Source of the DNA: Massilia norwichensis
GTDB taxonomy: Bacteria; Pseudomonadota; Gammaproteobacteria; Burkholderiales; Burkholderiaceae_D
Direction: 5' to 3'
Assembly (NCBI RefSeq): GCF_024753245.1
Contig: NZ_JANUGX010000042.1
Coordinates: 1 to 41,794, forward strand
DNA: 41,794 bases
Part shown: positions 25,947-33,383 of the stretch, piece after piece
How the letters are laid out: each line of letters opens with the position of its first letter
Numbering within the stretch: position 1 is the stretch's first letter
The notes under the pieces: model-generated
Databases searched by the model: none
What the model was told of the DNA's origin: nothing
The model's input: the letters and a program-made list of their open reading frames with translations, nothing else
Made by a program: the position numbers and the translations under genes

Positions 25947-27659
25947 TTAGAATGTGCGGCGCAGCGAGACCGAGGCGAAATCGCGGTCCTTCAGCGCCTG
26001 CTTGTAGGTGTAGACGGCGCCGCCGCCCGGGCCCGGGATCGCGGTCGGCGCGGCGGCCCCGTAGTAGTGGGTGACGCTCAGGCTGAAATGCCAGGTGTCT
26101 TCATAGCGCCCGCCGATGCCGAAGCTGATATCGCCGCCCTTGTCGGGGCCGAACACCGAGCCGAACACGCCCGACTTGCCCTTCGGCGTGTAGCCGATAC
26201 CGAGCGGCAGGTCGATGTCCAGGCCCGGACGCAGCTGGCGGTAGGTCGGGGTGTAGACGAAGCGCATGCCCCAGGCGTCGCGGCTGGCGTTCGGATCGAG
26301 GTGGTCGGCGTGCGACGTGATGCTGGTGACGCGGTTCCAGGCGATTTCGCCGAGCAGCGTCGATTCCTGCGAAATGAAGTTCGGCGACAGCGAGGCCAGG
26401 GTCGAGATGTTCAGGTGGGCGGTGCGGCCCAGCGGGTAGACGGTGTTGTCGCGGTTGTCGGAAGGCGCCGCCGGGCCGCCGAAGGCTGCCGGCACGATGC
26501 CGTACAGGTCGACCGAGCCGGCGTGGCTGAGCGGCTGGTTGCGACGCACCGAGGCTTCCGCCGAGAGGTTGAATTCGCCGATCGTGCGCGATGCGCTGAC
26601 GCCGAAGGTGCGGATGCCTTCGTGGTAGTAGTAGCGGAAAGTCGCCGGATAGGGTCCGGTGGGCGACTGCGCCATGCCCATCACGATGTCGGGCGATTTG
26701 CTGTTGTAGCGCGCCGCGTAGAAGCCGAGGTCGATGTCGCTGCCCTCGGGCGACCATTTCAGCTGGATGCCGCCCTGCCCCGAGTTCCTGGCGTTGACAT
26801 CGCCGGTGTACAGGCTGCGCGGCGCCGGCGGCGCGCCGAGGATCAGGCTTTCGCGGCCCGGGCCGATGTTGTCGCCGGTGCTGAAGTAGCTGCCGGAGGC
26901 CGGCAGCCGGTTCGGCTCCCACTCGTACTGGTAGTAGCCGCCGAGCGTGAGGTTGGAGGACAGCTGGACCTGGCCCGACACCTGCCCGACCGGGCGGATC
27001 AGCTCCTTGAACGGGGTGTTCGGGACCGACTGGCCCTTCAGCACGTCGATCGGCTGCTGGGCCGCCGCGATGCCGTTCATGCCGTAGAACAGGGTCTCGC
27101 CATAGACCAGGGCGTGGCGCCCGACCCGCAGCGCCACCGGCATCGATCCGAGCTGGCCGTTGGCGAACACGAAGGCTTCGAGCAGCTCGCCCTTGCGGCC
27201 GTGCAGCGTGCGCGCCGCGTCGGTGAACTCCGTGTACGGCACCGACAACGCGTTATAGGTGAAGGGCGAATCGTTGTCGGTGTGGCGGTTGTACACCGAG
27301 TCGTACCAGGCTGCCCCGCTCACGCGCGCACCGACGTTCTTGTAGGTCAGGTCCATCTCCGACAGCAGGTCGACGCGGTTGGAGATCAAGCCCTTGCCGA
27401 AGTTGCGGTCGCCGTCGTCGCCGTTGGCGGCATCGGGACCGTCCGCCAGTACCGCGCTGCGCTCCTTCAGGCGGAATGCGGCGCTGTACTTGAGCGTGTT
27501 ATCCCAGCGCAGCTTCAGGTCCGGATTGCCGGTAGCGATGTCGGCGGCGCCGGCGTCCTGCAGGGTCAGTAGTGCGCCGAATGCCAGCGCCAGCAGCAGT
27601 ACCGGGCGGCTTGCTTGTCCGGGGTGCGAGCGGTCGTGAGGGCTTGCCAGATGGGTCAT
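25947..27659 (-). CDS. DUF1302-family outer-membrane beta-barrel
   Basis: A 570-residue protein with a signal peptide (LLLALAFGALLTLQDAGA) and alternating amphipathic strands. It ends in Phe (LRRTF), the usual outer-membrane barrel signature. DUF1302 proteins are thought to form barrels that pass hydrophobic or aromatic compounds. It is the first gene of the operon 27659-20962, with a GGAGA ribosome binding site, and its promoter has paired LysR boxes shared with the catabolic operon. I infer that it is the outer-membrane entry (or exit) point for the polyphenol substrate. Confidence 0.87.
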   Translation of the reverse strand: MTHLASPHDRSHPGQASRPVLLLALAFGALLTLQDAGAADIATGNPDLKLRWDNTLKYSAAFRLKERSAVLADGPDAANGDDGDRNFGKGLISNRVDLLSEMDLTYKNVGARVSGAAWYDSVYNRHTDNDSPFTYNALSVPYTEFTDAARTLHGRKGELLEAFVFANGQLGSMPVALRVGRHALVYGETLFYGMNGIAAAQQPIDVLKGQSVPNTPFKELIRPVGQVSGQVQLSSNLTLGGYYQYEWEPNRLPASGSYFSTGDNIGPGRESLILGAPPAPRSLYTGDVNARNSGQGGIQLKWSPEGSDIDLGFYAARYNSKSPDIVMGMAQSPTGPYPATFRYYYHEGIRTFGVSASRTIGEFNLSAEASVRRNQPLSHAGSVDLYGIVPAAFGGPAAPSDNRDNTVYPLGRTAHLNISTLASLSPNFISQESTLLGEIAWNRVTSITSHADHLDPNASRDAWGMRFVYTPTYRQLRPGLDIDLPLGIGYTPKGKSGVFGSVFGPDKGGDISFGIGGRYEDTWHFSLSVTHYYGAAAPTAIPGPGGGAVYTYKQALKDRDFASVSLRRTF

Positions 27660-27708
27660 TGTGTCTCCAGTCGGGTTATTGTGTGCAGCTTGTGTGCGCT
27701 GCTTTGGT

Positions 27709-27781
27709 GGAAACGATCATATCGACGAACACGGCCTCGATAAAATTGATTCTTCCGATTCGAGCCAACGGAAACACCGAT
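27709..27781 (-). promoter_or_regulatory. LysR-controlled promoter of the DUF1302 operon
   Basis: Leftward -10 TATGAT (complement of 27716-27721), weak -35. Two boxes of the ATC-N9-GAT type lie at 27767-27781 (9/10) and 27745-27759 (8/10), with centres 22 bp apart and about -65 and -43 from the predicted start. Same layout as the divergent promoter at 19.7 kb. The inverted repeat ATCGA/TCGAT (27721-27725, 27737-27741) lies between the boxes and the start and could be another contact. Confidence 0.68.
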
Positions 27782-27861
27782 ACCTTGGACGCCGGCCGCG
27801 CATGTGCATACGCCCCGCCCACCCCTTCGGGTGCGCAGGGCACAAAGCTGGCGTGGCCGGG

Positions 27862-29007
27862 TCAGGAGTGCGACAGCACGGCGTCGCCGCTGCGGCGCGG
27901 CAGGAAGCAGACGACCGCGCAGGCCGCGATGGCAACGGCGGCGAAGCCCAGGCTGGAATAGCCGGCCAGCTTGACCAGGGTGCCGCCGAGCAGCGGCCCC
28001 ACCGCGGCCCCGATCATCACCATGGCCGGGGTGGCGCCCACCGCGCGGCCGCTCGGATCGAGCGCGGCCAGCAGGCCGAAGGCGAAGGTGTGCGTAAAGA
28101 TCATCACCGCCGCAAAGAACAGGGCCCCTGTCGCATAGGGCGGGAAGGCCTCGCTTTGCGTGAGCAGCAGGGCCAGCACCGCCTGCAGGACCGGGCCGCA
28201 GACCAGCACCGTGCGCGGGTTCAGGCGGCGCTGCAGGAACGCGGCAAGCGGCGCCGGCAGCAGGTTGACGAAGCCGAGCGCGATCAGGACGCCACCCACT
28301 GCCGCCGCGCCGTAGCCGCGGTCGGCGCCGATGCGCTCGACGAAGGCGAACATCATTGCCTGCGTCAGCGCCATGCAGCTGATGCCGGCGGCCACCAGCC
28401 AGACCGCGCGCGGCAAGCCGCGCTGTGCGGCAGGCGCCGCGGCGGTACGTGGACGGGCGGTGGGAAAGCCCAGCGCGGCTGCGCAAGCGGCGCAGGCCAT
28501 GACGCCGCCAAAAGTCCAGAACAGCGCCGGCGCGCCGACCGCAGCCACGATGTTCGGGACCGCGCCCATGAAGGCAACGGCGAATACGCCCAGGGCGAAA
28601 CCGACGATCGCGAACAGGCGGTGCGGATTGCTGCTGCAGCCGATGGCGGCGTGGGTCAGGCTCAGGGCGGTGCCGGCGGCCAGGCCGGCCGCCAGGTGCA
28701 GCAGCGCCATCAGCGCGAAGGTCTTGACCAGCGCGACCGCAGCGAAGGCGCAGGCCGCGATGGCGAAGCTGACGGCAGCGACGGCACGCGCCGGCAGCCG
28801 GTCCGAACGCGGCGCCACCAGCGCGCTCGCCGACACCGCGCCGATCAGGAACAGGGTGGCCAGGCCGCCGGCCTGTTGCGGGTCGAGGCCGTAGCCGGCG
28901 ATCAGGACCCCGACCCAGACCGGCAGCGCCACCAGGTCGACCATCCCGGCGCAGTGCGCCACCATCAGGGCGGCGCGTGCGCCCCAGCTTTCCGAACTCT
29001 TTACCAT
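27862..29007 (-). CDS. Major facilitator superfamily transporter
   Basis: A 381-residue permease with about twelve hydrophobic helices and a short central loop. The segment PRSDRLPARAV after helix 2 is a degenerate MFS motif A. Start ATG has GAGGAGA 6 bases upstream; the longer frame to 29097 has no such site. It lies downstream of the gallate dioxygenase gene on the same strand but is separated by 153 bases that hold their own promoter and LysR boxes. It may import the aromatic substrate or export toxic intermediates. The substrate is unknown. A weak hairpin (27820-27833, CACCC/GGGTG) follows. Confidence 0.82.
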   Translation of the reverse strand: MVKSSESWGARAALMVAHCAGMVDLVALPVWVGVLIAGYGLDPQQAGGLATLFLIGAVSASALVAPRSDRLPARAVAAVSFAIAACAFAAVALVKTFALMALLHLAAGLAAGTALSLTHAAIGCSSNPHRLFAIVGFALGVFAVAFMGAVPNIVAAVGAPALFWTFGGVMACAACAAALGFPTARPRTAAAPAAQRGLPRAVWLVAAGISCMALTQAMMFAFVERIGADRGYGAAAVGGVLIALGFVNLLPAPLAAFLQRRLNPRTVLVCGPVLQAVLALLLTQSEAFPPYATGALFFAAVMIFTHTFAFGLLAALDPSGRAVGATPAMVMIGAAVGPLLGGTLVKLAGYSSLGFAAVAIAACAVVCFLPRRSGDAVLSHS

Positions 29008-29069
29008 GCCTGTCTCCTCGGTGCGTGTGCGTGCTGGCTGCCGGGCCGGCAGCCGCCGCCACATTGTCG

Positions 29070-29143
29070 ATTCCCTAATGTAGCGGCTGTCCGGCACCCC
29101 TTACAAATCGGACCTTTCGATTGCAGGTATCGAGACGACGAAT
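29070..29143 (-). promoter_or_regulatory. LysR-controlled promoter of the MFS gene
   Basis: Leftward -35 TTGTAA (complement of 29101-29106) and -10 TACATT (complement of 29077-29082) with an 18-bp spacer. A 9/10 LysR box ATCGG-N5-TCGAT (29107-29121) abuts the -35, and a 7/10 box (29129-29143) is centred 22 bp further upstream. Both fit T-N11-A. Centres are about -44 and -66 from the predicted start, almost the same as at the other promoters in this locus. Confidence 0.68.
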
Positions 29144-29160
29144 AGCTGGCGCCCTCCCCC

Positions 29161-30387
29161 TCAGGCGGATGCCGGCACCCGCCGCGTCGCCAGGAAGGCT
29201 TCCAGGCTTTCGCCGCGCATGCTGGCGTAGACCTCCAGGTTCGACATGCGCTGCACCCGCGCGAATTTTTCGAGCACGAAGAAGGACACGCCATACCGGA
29301 TCAGGCCCAGCCAGTCCCGGGCCCGCACCAGCGCCCTTTCCGGTTCGGTCAGCGCCGCCGCGTCGAAGGCGGCCTCGATGTCCTGCCTCACCAGTTCGCG
29401 GAAGTCCGGCTCGCGATGGCGCCAGAAGAAGCGGTTCAGGCCGAGCGCCTTGACGCTGTGTTCGATGTCGAAGGCGTAGGTGCCGGGAATGTCCTCGATG
29501 CCCAGCAGCTGCGCGTTGGCCTGGTCCAGCGCGGCCTGCGGCGGCGGCGCCGTGACCTGCTCGTACAGGGCCACCGCCATGTTGGTGGTGGTGGCCAGGT
29601 AGTGGTTCTGGTGCAGGCAGCGGATCTGGCCATCCATGGCGCCGCGCATGGCCAGCCACATGATGACTTCCGCGCTTTCCGCGCCGCCGCGGCGGATCAG
29701 CTCCGCATGCGTGAGCCCCTTCAGGTAGTCTGGTTCCTCGACGAACAGGCGCAGGAATTCCTCGTCCCAGTCGGTGTCGTTGAAGCCGGTGCGTTCGCCA
29801 TGGATCTGGTGCGACAGCCCGCCGGTGCCGACCACCACCACCTTCAGGTCTTCCGGGAAGGATTCGATGGCGCGCCGCACCGCCTGCCCCAGCTTGTAGC
29901 AGCGCGCGGCGCTCGGCAAGGGATGCTGGAGCACGTTGATGGCGATCGGCAGGATCGCGCCGGGCCAGGCCGGCTCGTGCGGCCATAGCAGCGCCAGCGG
30001 CGAATTGCAGCCATGGTCGAGCGGCCGGTCCTGGAACACCGCCATGTCGAATTCCTCGTTCACCAGGCGGTTGGCGACGTGCTCGGCAAGCTTCGCATGG
30101 CCCTTGATCGCCGGCAGCGGCCGGCGTCCCGCGCCCTCGTCGGCCATGTCGAATTCCGGCGCCACCCCGATCGCGAAGGTGGGGTAGCAGTCGAAGAAGA
30201 AGCTGTTGCCATGGTCGTTGTAGAAGAAGACCAGGACGTCCGGCCGCTGTTCTTCCAGCCATTTCGCGACCGGCTTGTAGCCCTCGAACAGCGGCGCCCA
30301 GGCCGGGTCGTGCTGGCGCTTCCTGTCGTAGGCCAGGCCGATGGTGGGGACGTGGGAGGTCCCGATACCGCCAATGATGTGTGCCAT
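29161..30387 (-). CDS. galA: Gallate dioxygenase (type II extradiol, fused LigB-LigA)
   Basis: A 408-residue enzyme in which a LigB-type catalytic domain (about 1-280) is fused to a LigA-like C-terminal domain (about 300-400), as in GalA/DesB. Fe(II) ligands are visible: His12 in GTSHVP and His59 in NDHGN; the ligand Glu lies further on. It should cleave gallate at 4,5 to 4-oxalomesaconate, and the genes upstream encode exactly the enzymes that consume that product. Start ATG has AGGAG. Last gene of the eight-gene operon 36509-29161. A closely related protocatechuate or 3-O-methylgallate specificity cannot be excluded. Confidence 0.9.
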   Translation of the reverse strand: MAHIIGGIGTSHVPTIGLAYDRKRQHDPAWAPLFEGYKPVAKWLEEQRPDVLVFFYNDHGNSFFFDCYPTFAIGVAPEFDMADEGAGRRPLPAIKGHAKLAEHVANRLVNEEFDMAVFQDRPLDHGCNSPLALLWPHEPAWPGAILPIAINVLQHPLPSAARCYKLGQAVRRAIESFPEDLKVVVVGTGGLSHQIHGERTGFNDTDWDEEFLRLFVEEPDYLKGLTHAELIRRGGAESAEVIMWLAMRGAMDGQIRCLHQNHYLATTTNMAVALYEQVTAPPPQAALDQANAQLLGIEDIPGTYAFDIEHSVKALGLNRFFWRHREPDFRELVRQDIEAAFDAAALTEPERALVRARDWLGLIRYGVSFFVLEKFARVQRMSNLEVYASMRGESLEAFLATRRVPASA

Positions 30388-30418
30388 GCTGGCTCCTGCG
30401 TTTGATGGATGTGGGTCT

Positions 30419-30886
30419 TCAGCCGGCTGCGGGTTGCGCTTGTTCGGCCTGGGTCGGAGCGGCGGGCATCCAGAAGCAGCCGCGCCGCTCGGCGAACTTC
30501 CAGCCGTCCGGCGTGCGCACGAAGCGGTCGGTGAACACGCCCGGCACCGGCATCGCCGATTGCGCGAGCGTGCCGTCGAGCGGCCGGGCGGCGGACAGCA
30601 GCAGGATGCGCGACCTGCCGCGCGCTTCGCTGTCGCTCAGGGCCTCGACCAGGATGTCGCTGCAGACGTGAAAGGTCATGGTGTCGGGCGGCCGCTTGCG
30701 GAAGGCCGCCAGGATCGCCTCACGGCCATGGATGCCCTGCGTCGGCGCGGACGGGCGGTACAGGATCGCGTCGTCGGTGAAGAGCGTGCTGAGCTCCTCG
30801 AAGCGGCGCTCGTCGTTCAGGTAGGCATAGCGCGACACCAGCTCGCTGCAGGCGCGCTGGATCGATGCTTGGTCATGCATGGACAT
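30419..30886 (-). CDS. SnoaL/NTF2-like protein
   Basis: A 155-residue protein of the SnoaL-like (NTF2) fold: an N-terminal helix with IQRACSELVSRYAYLNDERRFEELSTLFTDDAILYRP, then beta-rich parts ending WKFAERRGCFWMP. Family members include hydroxylases' small subunits, decarboxylases, cyclases and isomerases, so the reaction cannot be told from sequence. It overlaps the 3' end of the hydrolase gene by 14 bases and precedes gallate dioxygenase by 31. A role in isomerising or handling a ring-cleavage intermediate is possible. The first Met (30886) is used here; a second Met lies two codons later. Confidence 0.78.
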   Translation of the reverse strand: MSMHDQASIQRACSELVSRYAYLNDERRFEELSTLFTDDAILYRPSAPTQGIHGREAILAAFRKRPPDTMTFHVCSDILVEALSDSEARGRSRILLLSAARPLDGTLAQSAMPVPGVFTDRFVRTPDGWKFAERRGCFWMPAAPTQAEQAQPAAG

Positions 30887-31607
30887 GGGGTTCCTCGGAG
30901 TTCGAAGTGGGGGCCGGCAGGTCCAGCCATTCGCGCAGCGCGCCCAGCACTGCCTGCGGCTGCTCCATCATCGACATGTGGCCGCAGTCCTCGATCAGGC
31001 GCAGGACCGCATGCGGCGCCAGCTCGGCCATGCGGCGATGGCGCTCCGGCGGACTCCAGCCGTCCTGCTCGCCGCACAGGATGAGGGTCGGACAAGCGAG
31101 GTTCCGCAAGACCGGGGTCGCATCCGGTCGGCTCAGCAGGGCCCGGGTCTGGGCCTGGTAGATCGTGCCCGACATGCGCCCGACCATGTCGAGCATCGGC
31201 AGCACCAGGGCCGGATCGGTGCGGCGGCGCGGCGCCAGCATCGGCAGGCCCCAGGTCGCGGCGATCGCATCGATGCCCTCTTCCAGCGCCCGGTCCACCA
31301 GCACGGCGCGGCGTGCCGCCTCCCCTTCCGCCGCCGGCTCGAAGCCGGTATTCAACAGGGCCAGGCGCTCGACGCGCGGGCCCGCGCGGCGCACCACCTC
31401 GAGCGCGACCCGGCCGCCCATCGAGTGGCCGGCCAGCGCAAAGCGTTCAGGGGCGTGGCGCAGCACGTGCTCGGCCATCGCCTGCAGCGAGTCCTGCTCC
31501 ACGAAGTGCAGGATCCGTACCTCGTAATCGCGGCGCAGGGCCTCGGCCTGGGCGCGCCACACCACCTCGTCGCACAGCAGGCCGCACAACAGCATCACAG
31601 TTGTCAT
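30873..31607 (-). CDS. Alpha/beta hydrolase in the gallate operon
   Basis: A 244-residue cytosolic alpha/beta hydrolase with nucleophile Ser in GHSMGG, acid Asp in CGEQDGW and His in CGHMSMM. There is no signal peptide, so it acts on an intracellular ester or C-C bond. The ATG at 31607 follows a GGGGAG sequence. In this operon, with VanAB and gallate dioxygenase, I infer that it hydrolyses an ester such as a methyl ester made by ring cleavage of 3-O-methylgallate, or a simple gallate ester. It is too small and lacks the secretion signal of classical tannases. Confidence 0.82.
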   Translation of the reverse strand: MTTVMLLCGLLCDEVVWRAQAEALRRDYEVRILHFVEQDSLQAMAEHVLRHAPERFALAGHSMGGRVALEVVRRAGPRVERLALLNTGFEPAAEGEAARRAVLVDRALEEGIDAIAATWGLPMLAPRRRTDPALVLPMLDMVGRMSGTIYQAQTRALLSRPDATPVLRNLACPTLILCGEQDGWSPPERHRRMAELAPHAVLRLIEDCGHMSMMEQPQAVLGALREWLDLPAPTSNSEEPHVHA

Positions 31608-31626
31608 CGACGTGTTTCTCCCCGGC

Positions 31627-32325
31627 TCAATCGATGTAGCGCAGGCCGGCCTGGGCCAGGGCGCCGCGCATGTCGTACATGTCCAGGCCCAGCACGCCGG
31701 CCGCCAGTTGCGCGCGCTTGGCGACCTCCAGCTCTTCGCGCCGCTGGGCCAGTGCCGCCACGCGCGGCGCATCGGCGGCCGGCACCACCGCCACGCCGTC
31801 CTCGTCGGCGACGATCACGTCGCCCGGGTTGACCAGCGCGCCGGCGCACAGCACCGGAATGTTGACCGAGCCGAGTGTCGCCTTGATCGTGCCTTTCGCG
31901 CTCACGCACTTGCTCCACACCGGAAAGCCCATCTCGCGCAATACCTTCACATCGCGCACGCCGGCGTCGATCACGAGCGCGCGGGCGCCGCGGGCCTGGA
32001 AGCTGGTGGCCAGCAGGTCGCCGAAGTAACCGTCGCTGCAGTCGGCCGTGATGGCGGCCACCACGATGTCGCCGGGCTGGATCTGCTCCGCGGCCACGTG
32101 CAGCATCCAGTTGTCGCCCGGGTGCAGCAGCACGGTGAGCGCGGTGCCGGCGGCCGCGGCCTGCGGCCAGATCGGACGCAGGTAGGGCTTCATCAGGCCG
32201 ACCCGGCCCATCGCTTCGTGCACGGTGGCGCTGCCGAAGCGGCCGAGCGCCTCGACGGCGGCGCGGTCGGCGCGCTCGACCTGGCGGCGTACCACGCCCA
32301 ATTGGTTGTTCAGGGGGATGCTCAT
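31627..32325 (-). CDS. ligK: 4-Carboxy-4-hydroxy-2-oxoadipate (CHA) aldolase
   Basis: A 232-residue class II aldolase of the RraA-like family (LigK / HMG-CHA aldolase). The signature is GYFGDLLATSFQARGARALVIDAGVRDVK, split as GDLLA and GVRDV with the Arg and Asp used for metal and substrate binding. It cleaves CHA to pyruvate and oxaloacetate, the last step of the gallate and protocatechuate 4,5 pathway. ATG at 32325 begins one base after the LigJ stop. Length is normal. Confidence 0.9.
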   Translation of the reverse strand: MSIPLNNQLGVVRRQVERADRAAVEALGRFGSATVHEAMGRVGLMKPYLRPIWPQAAAAGTALTVLLHPGDNWMLHVAAEQIQPGDIVVAAITADCSDGYFGDLLATSFQARGARALVIDAGVRDVKVLREMGFPVWSKCVSAKGTIKATLGSVNIPVLCAGALVNPGDVIVADEDGVAVVPAADAPRVAALAQRREELEVAKRAQLAAGVLGLDMYDMRGALAQAGLRYID

Positions 32326-32326
32326 C

Positions 32327-33364
32327 TCAGAGTCCTTTGGCTTGCAGTTGGGCGTCCAGGCGCGGGAACACGGCGCGCGCATTGCCTTCGAAGATGCGGA
32401 AGCGCTCCTCGTCGTTCAGCGCGGCGGCCTCGATGTAGCGCCGCGTGTCGTCGTAATGGTGGCCGGTGTCCGGATCGATGCCGCGCACCGCGCCGATCAT
32501 CTCCGAGGCGAACAGCACGTTCTTCACCGGGATCACGCGGGTCAGCAGGTCGATGCCGGGCTGGTGATAGACGCAGGTATCGAAAAAGATGTTGTCCAGC
32601 AGGTGGTCCTGCAGCAGCGGCTTCTTCATCTCCTGGGCCAGGCCGCGGAAGCGCCCCCAGTGGTAGGGCACGGCGCCGCCTCCATGCGGGATCAGGAACT
32701 TCAGGGTCGGGAAGTCCTTGAACAGGTCGGCGCTCAGGCATTGCATGAAGGCCGTGGTGTCCGCGTTCAGGTAGTGGGCGCCGGTGGTGTGGAAACAGGG
32801 GTTGCAGCTGGTCGAGACGTGGATCATCGCCGGGATCTCGTATTCCACCATCTTCTCGTACAGCGGATACCAGTGGCGGTCCGGCAGCGGCGGCGAGGTC
32901 CAGTGCCCGCCCGAGGGATCGGGATTCAGGTTGATGCCGACGAAGCCGTAGTCGCGGATGCAGCGCTCCAGCTCGGGGATGCAGGTCTCCGGCGCCACGC
33001 CCGGCGACTGCGGCAGCATCGCCGCGCCCACGAAATGATCGGGGTAGAGCTGGGCCACGCGGGCGCACAGCTCGTTGCAGATCGCGGCCCAGGTGGCGCT
33101 GGTCTGGAAGTCGCCGATGTGATGGGCCATGAAGCTGGCGCGCGGCGAAAAGATGGTCAGGTCTGAGCCGCGCGTCTTCATCAGGTGCAGCTGGTTGCTT
33201 TCGATCGACTCGCGCAGCTCGTCGTCGGAAATGCGCAGGTCCGCTACCTTCGGTCCCAGCGCCGGTGTGTTCAGGTTGGCGATCTGCAGCTGGCGCCATT
33301 GCTCCAGCGCTTTCGGTGCGGTCGTGTAATGACCGTGGCAGTCGATGATCAGGGGTGGACGCAT
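32327..33364 (-). CDS. ligJ: 4-Oxalomesaconate hydratase (LigJ-type)
   Basis: A 345-residue amidohydrolase-family protein. The N terminus (IIDCHGHYTTAPKALE) is characteristic of LigJ, with the zinc-binding HGH. Further conserved segments are NLNPDPSGGHW, MIHVSTSCNPCFHTTG, IPHGGGAVPYHWGRF and the late FASEMIGAVRGIDPDTG. It hydrates 4-oxalomesaconate to CHA. It follows the tautomerase by 19 bases, the usual companion. I prefer LigJ to GalB because the sequence is of the amidohydrolase type rather than the PIG-L-like GalB type. Confidence 0.92.
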   Translation of the reverse strand: MRPPLIIDCHGHYTTAPKALEQWRQLQIANLNTPALGPKVADLRISDDELRESIESNQLHLMKTRGSDLTIFSPRASFMAHHIGDFQTSATWAAICNELCARVAQLYPDHFVGAAMLPQSPGVAPETCIPELERCIRDYGFVGINLNPDPSGGHWTSPPLPDRHWYPLYEKMVEYEIPAMIHVSTSCNPCFHTTGAHYLNADTTAFMQCLSADLFKDFPTLKFLIPHGGGAVPYHWGRFRGLAQEMKKPLLQDHLLDNIFFDTCVYHQPGIDLLTRVIPVKNVLFASEMIGAVRGIDPDTGHHYDDTRRYIEAAALNDEERFRIFEGNARAVFPRLDAQLQAKGL

Positions 33365-33383
33365 TGCGTGGTTTCCAGTGGCA

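Noticed and set aside
29161..30387. Protocatechuate 4,5-dioxygenase LigAB as the call for this gene
   Set aside because: Single fused chain with both domains and neighbours for 4-oxalomesaconate fit gallate dioxygenase better. LigAB is two separate chains.
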